Source: an uncultured Bacteroidales bacterium (GTDB lineage Bacteria > Bacteroidota > Bacteroidia > Bacteroidales > P3). Taken from it: a DNA stretch of 64,000 bases. The stretch covers positions 124,001 through 188,000 of the forward strand of contig CAMVMX010000003.1 in the NCBI GenBank assembly GCA_947168665.1, given 5' to 3'. Of this stretch, positions 63,329-64,000 are shown piece after piece. Every line of letters starts with the position of its first letter. The first letter of the stretch is position 1. The notes beneath the pieces are model-generated. The model was not told the DNA's origin. It saw only the letters and a program-made list of their open reading frames with translations, and did no database searches. The translations under genes and the position numbers were made by a program.

Positions 63329-64000
63329 ATGGTTATGCACAAGACGAATATAGTTTATAGAATAGTCATCATCTGCGGTATGGCGTTGGCCATGCTTGCC
63401 GGATGTCGTCACCCGCAACAAGGACGGGTTGCGGAATTGTCATCTCCGAGACACGAAGAGACCACACCGATAGAAGAAACATCAAACATTATTTCGGAGA
63501 TGCGCCGTCCTGACGTGAAGATACACGTCAAACGAGGGCAGCCCCTTGCCATGCAGACAGACGGTCTTGTGCTGACAGCCGTGGATGCAGCCGTGCAGCG
63601 TGAGGCAGATTATTCCGTCACATCGCTTGTGGGCGAAGAGTTACCACCGTTGCCGCAAGGCATGATGAATATGACAGCCGCCACAGCTGGCTATCGCTTG
63701 TTGCCTGGAGGCGAACATTTCCTGCCCTACGCGGAATTGCGGATGACATACGACCCCGAGCGTCTGCCCGAAGGCTATACGCCCGACGACATCTATACTT
63801 CATTCTACGACACTGCCACCTTGGCATGGGTGCGGTTAGAGCGGGTGGAAGTGGACACCGTCAACCATGAAATCGTGTCGCTTACAACGCACTTCACCGA
63901 CTTTATCAACGAACTGCTCAAAGCGCCGGAGATGCCCGAGACGCAAGCCTTTGTGCCCACGGCGATGAACGACCTGGAGGCCGTAAGCCCGTTAGACGGC
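63329..64000 (+). CDS. SpvB/Rhs-type lipoprotein, 5-prime part only
   Basis: 224 codons are in the window and the frame is open at the right edge. The gene starts at ATG 63329. Lipobox LAGC at Cys26. The visible N-terminal region ends with PYAELRMTYDPERLPEGYTP, LVSLTTHFTDFINELLKAP and ETQAFVPTAMNDLEAVSPLD. This is the region that precedes SpvB/TcdB and Rhs-YD repeats in large Bacteroidota proteins. The rest would be expected to be very long (often 2000 aa or more) with Rhs repeats and a variable toxin-like C-terminus; that is outside the window. It lies 31 bases after the T9SS cargo gene, so the two are likely cotranscribed. Confidence 0.78.
   Translation, partial: MVMHKTNIVYRIVIICGMALAMLAGCRHPQQGRVAELSSPRHEETTPIEETSNIISEMRRPDVKIHVKRGQPLAMQTDGLVLTAVDAAVQREADYSVTSLVGEELPPLPQGMMNMTAATAGYRLLPGGEHFLPYAELRMTYDPERLPEGYTPDDIYTSFYDTATLAWVRLERVEVDTVNHEIVSLTTHFTDFINELLKAPEMPETQAFVPTAMNDLEAVSPLDG

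Overview
The window looks like chromosome of a member of the Bacteroidales (phylum Bacteroidota), probably an uncultured gut- or rumen-type lineage; genus and species cannot be read from the sequence. The evidence is consistent across the window. Promoters carry the Bacteroidota -7 element TAnnTTTG, often with TTTG 19-20 bases upstream, in front of many genes and both tRNAs. There are DUF4270, DUF4296, SpvB-type and gliding-motility-type lipoproteins or secreted proteins. Type IX secretion (T9SS) C-terminal sorting domains of both type A and type B are present. No phage, insertion sequence or CRISPR array was seen.

Layout. 1-5.1 kb: a Wzx/MATE-like flippase, tRNA-Cys, and a two-component pair whose kinase has a large N-terminal sensor. 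5.4-8.7 kb: a small membrane protein, nadB and a MalY/PatB-type C-S lyase. 8.9-12.9 kb: a partial F-type ATP synthase operon, atpE-F-H-A-G, without atpB, atpD or atpC. 13-17.1 kb: an MFS sugar transporter, a small membrane protein and rpsA. 17.1-19.5 kb: a long noncoding stretch with a 27-bp perfect inverted repeat, then a 55-aa peptide gene and a fimbrillin-like lipoprotein. 19.7-25.2 kb (minus strand): sufC-sufD, a PorE-like TPR/beta-propeller protein lacking an OmpA domain, and an MsbA-like exporter. 25.5-31.5 kb: a SAM hydrolase, recX, a GT5 starch-synthase-like protein, a DUF4270 lipoprotein, a MORN-repeat protein and maf.

31.4-39.2 kb holds recQ and two tandem 934-aa T9SS type-B cargo genes. 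The last 651 residues of the two cargo proteins are identical, and so is the DNA except for one visible silent change. Their first 283 residues have diverged. Both have the same ECF-sigma-like promoter. recQ lies just downstream in the same frame and has no canonical start codon. 39.3-42.3 kb: tRNA-Val and five small lipoprotein genes. 42.6-47.6 kb (minus strand): an operon-like run mutA, lptF/G-like permease, sufE, a DUF59 Fe-S factor and an OppC-like permease. 47.7-59.8 kb: housekeeping genes (an AddA/RecB-like helicase-nuclease, tonB, an ABC-F protein, an HI0933 flavoprotein, a universal stress protein, ruvB, hutI, a LolD-like ATPase, rlmB). 60.4-64 kb: an AraC regulator divergent from a T9SS type-A cargo gene with two in-frame GC-rich repeat insertions, then the start of a SpvB/Rhs-type lipoprotein that runs off the right edge.

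The main theme outside housekeeping is the cell surface: T9SS cargo, a PorE-like protein, a TonB, a surface lipoprotein array and an SpvB-like protein. The most unusual region is 31.4-39.2 kb, where two surface proteins appear to share a homogenised C-terminal half behind different N-terminal domains. This resembles a system for varying a surface protein by recombination, but recombination itself cannot be shown from a single sequence.
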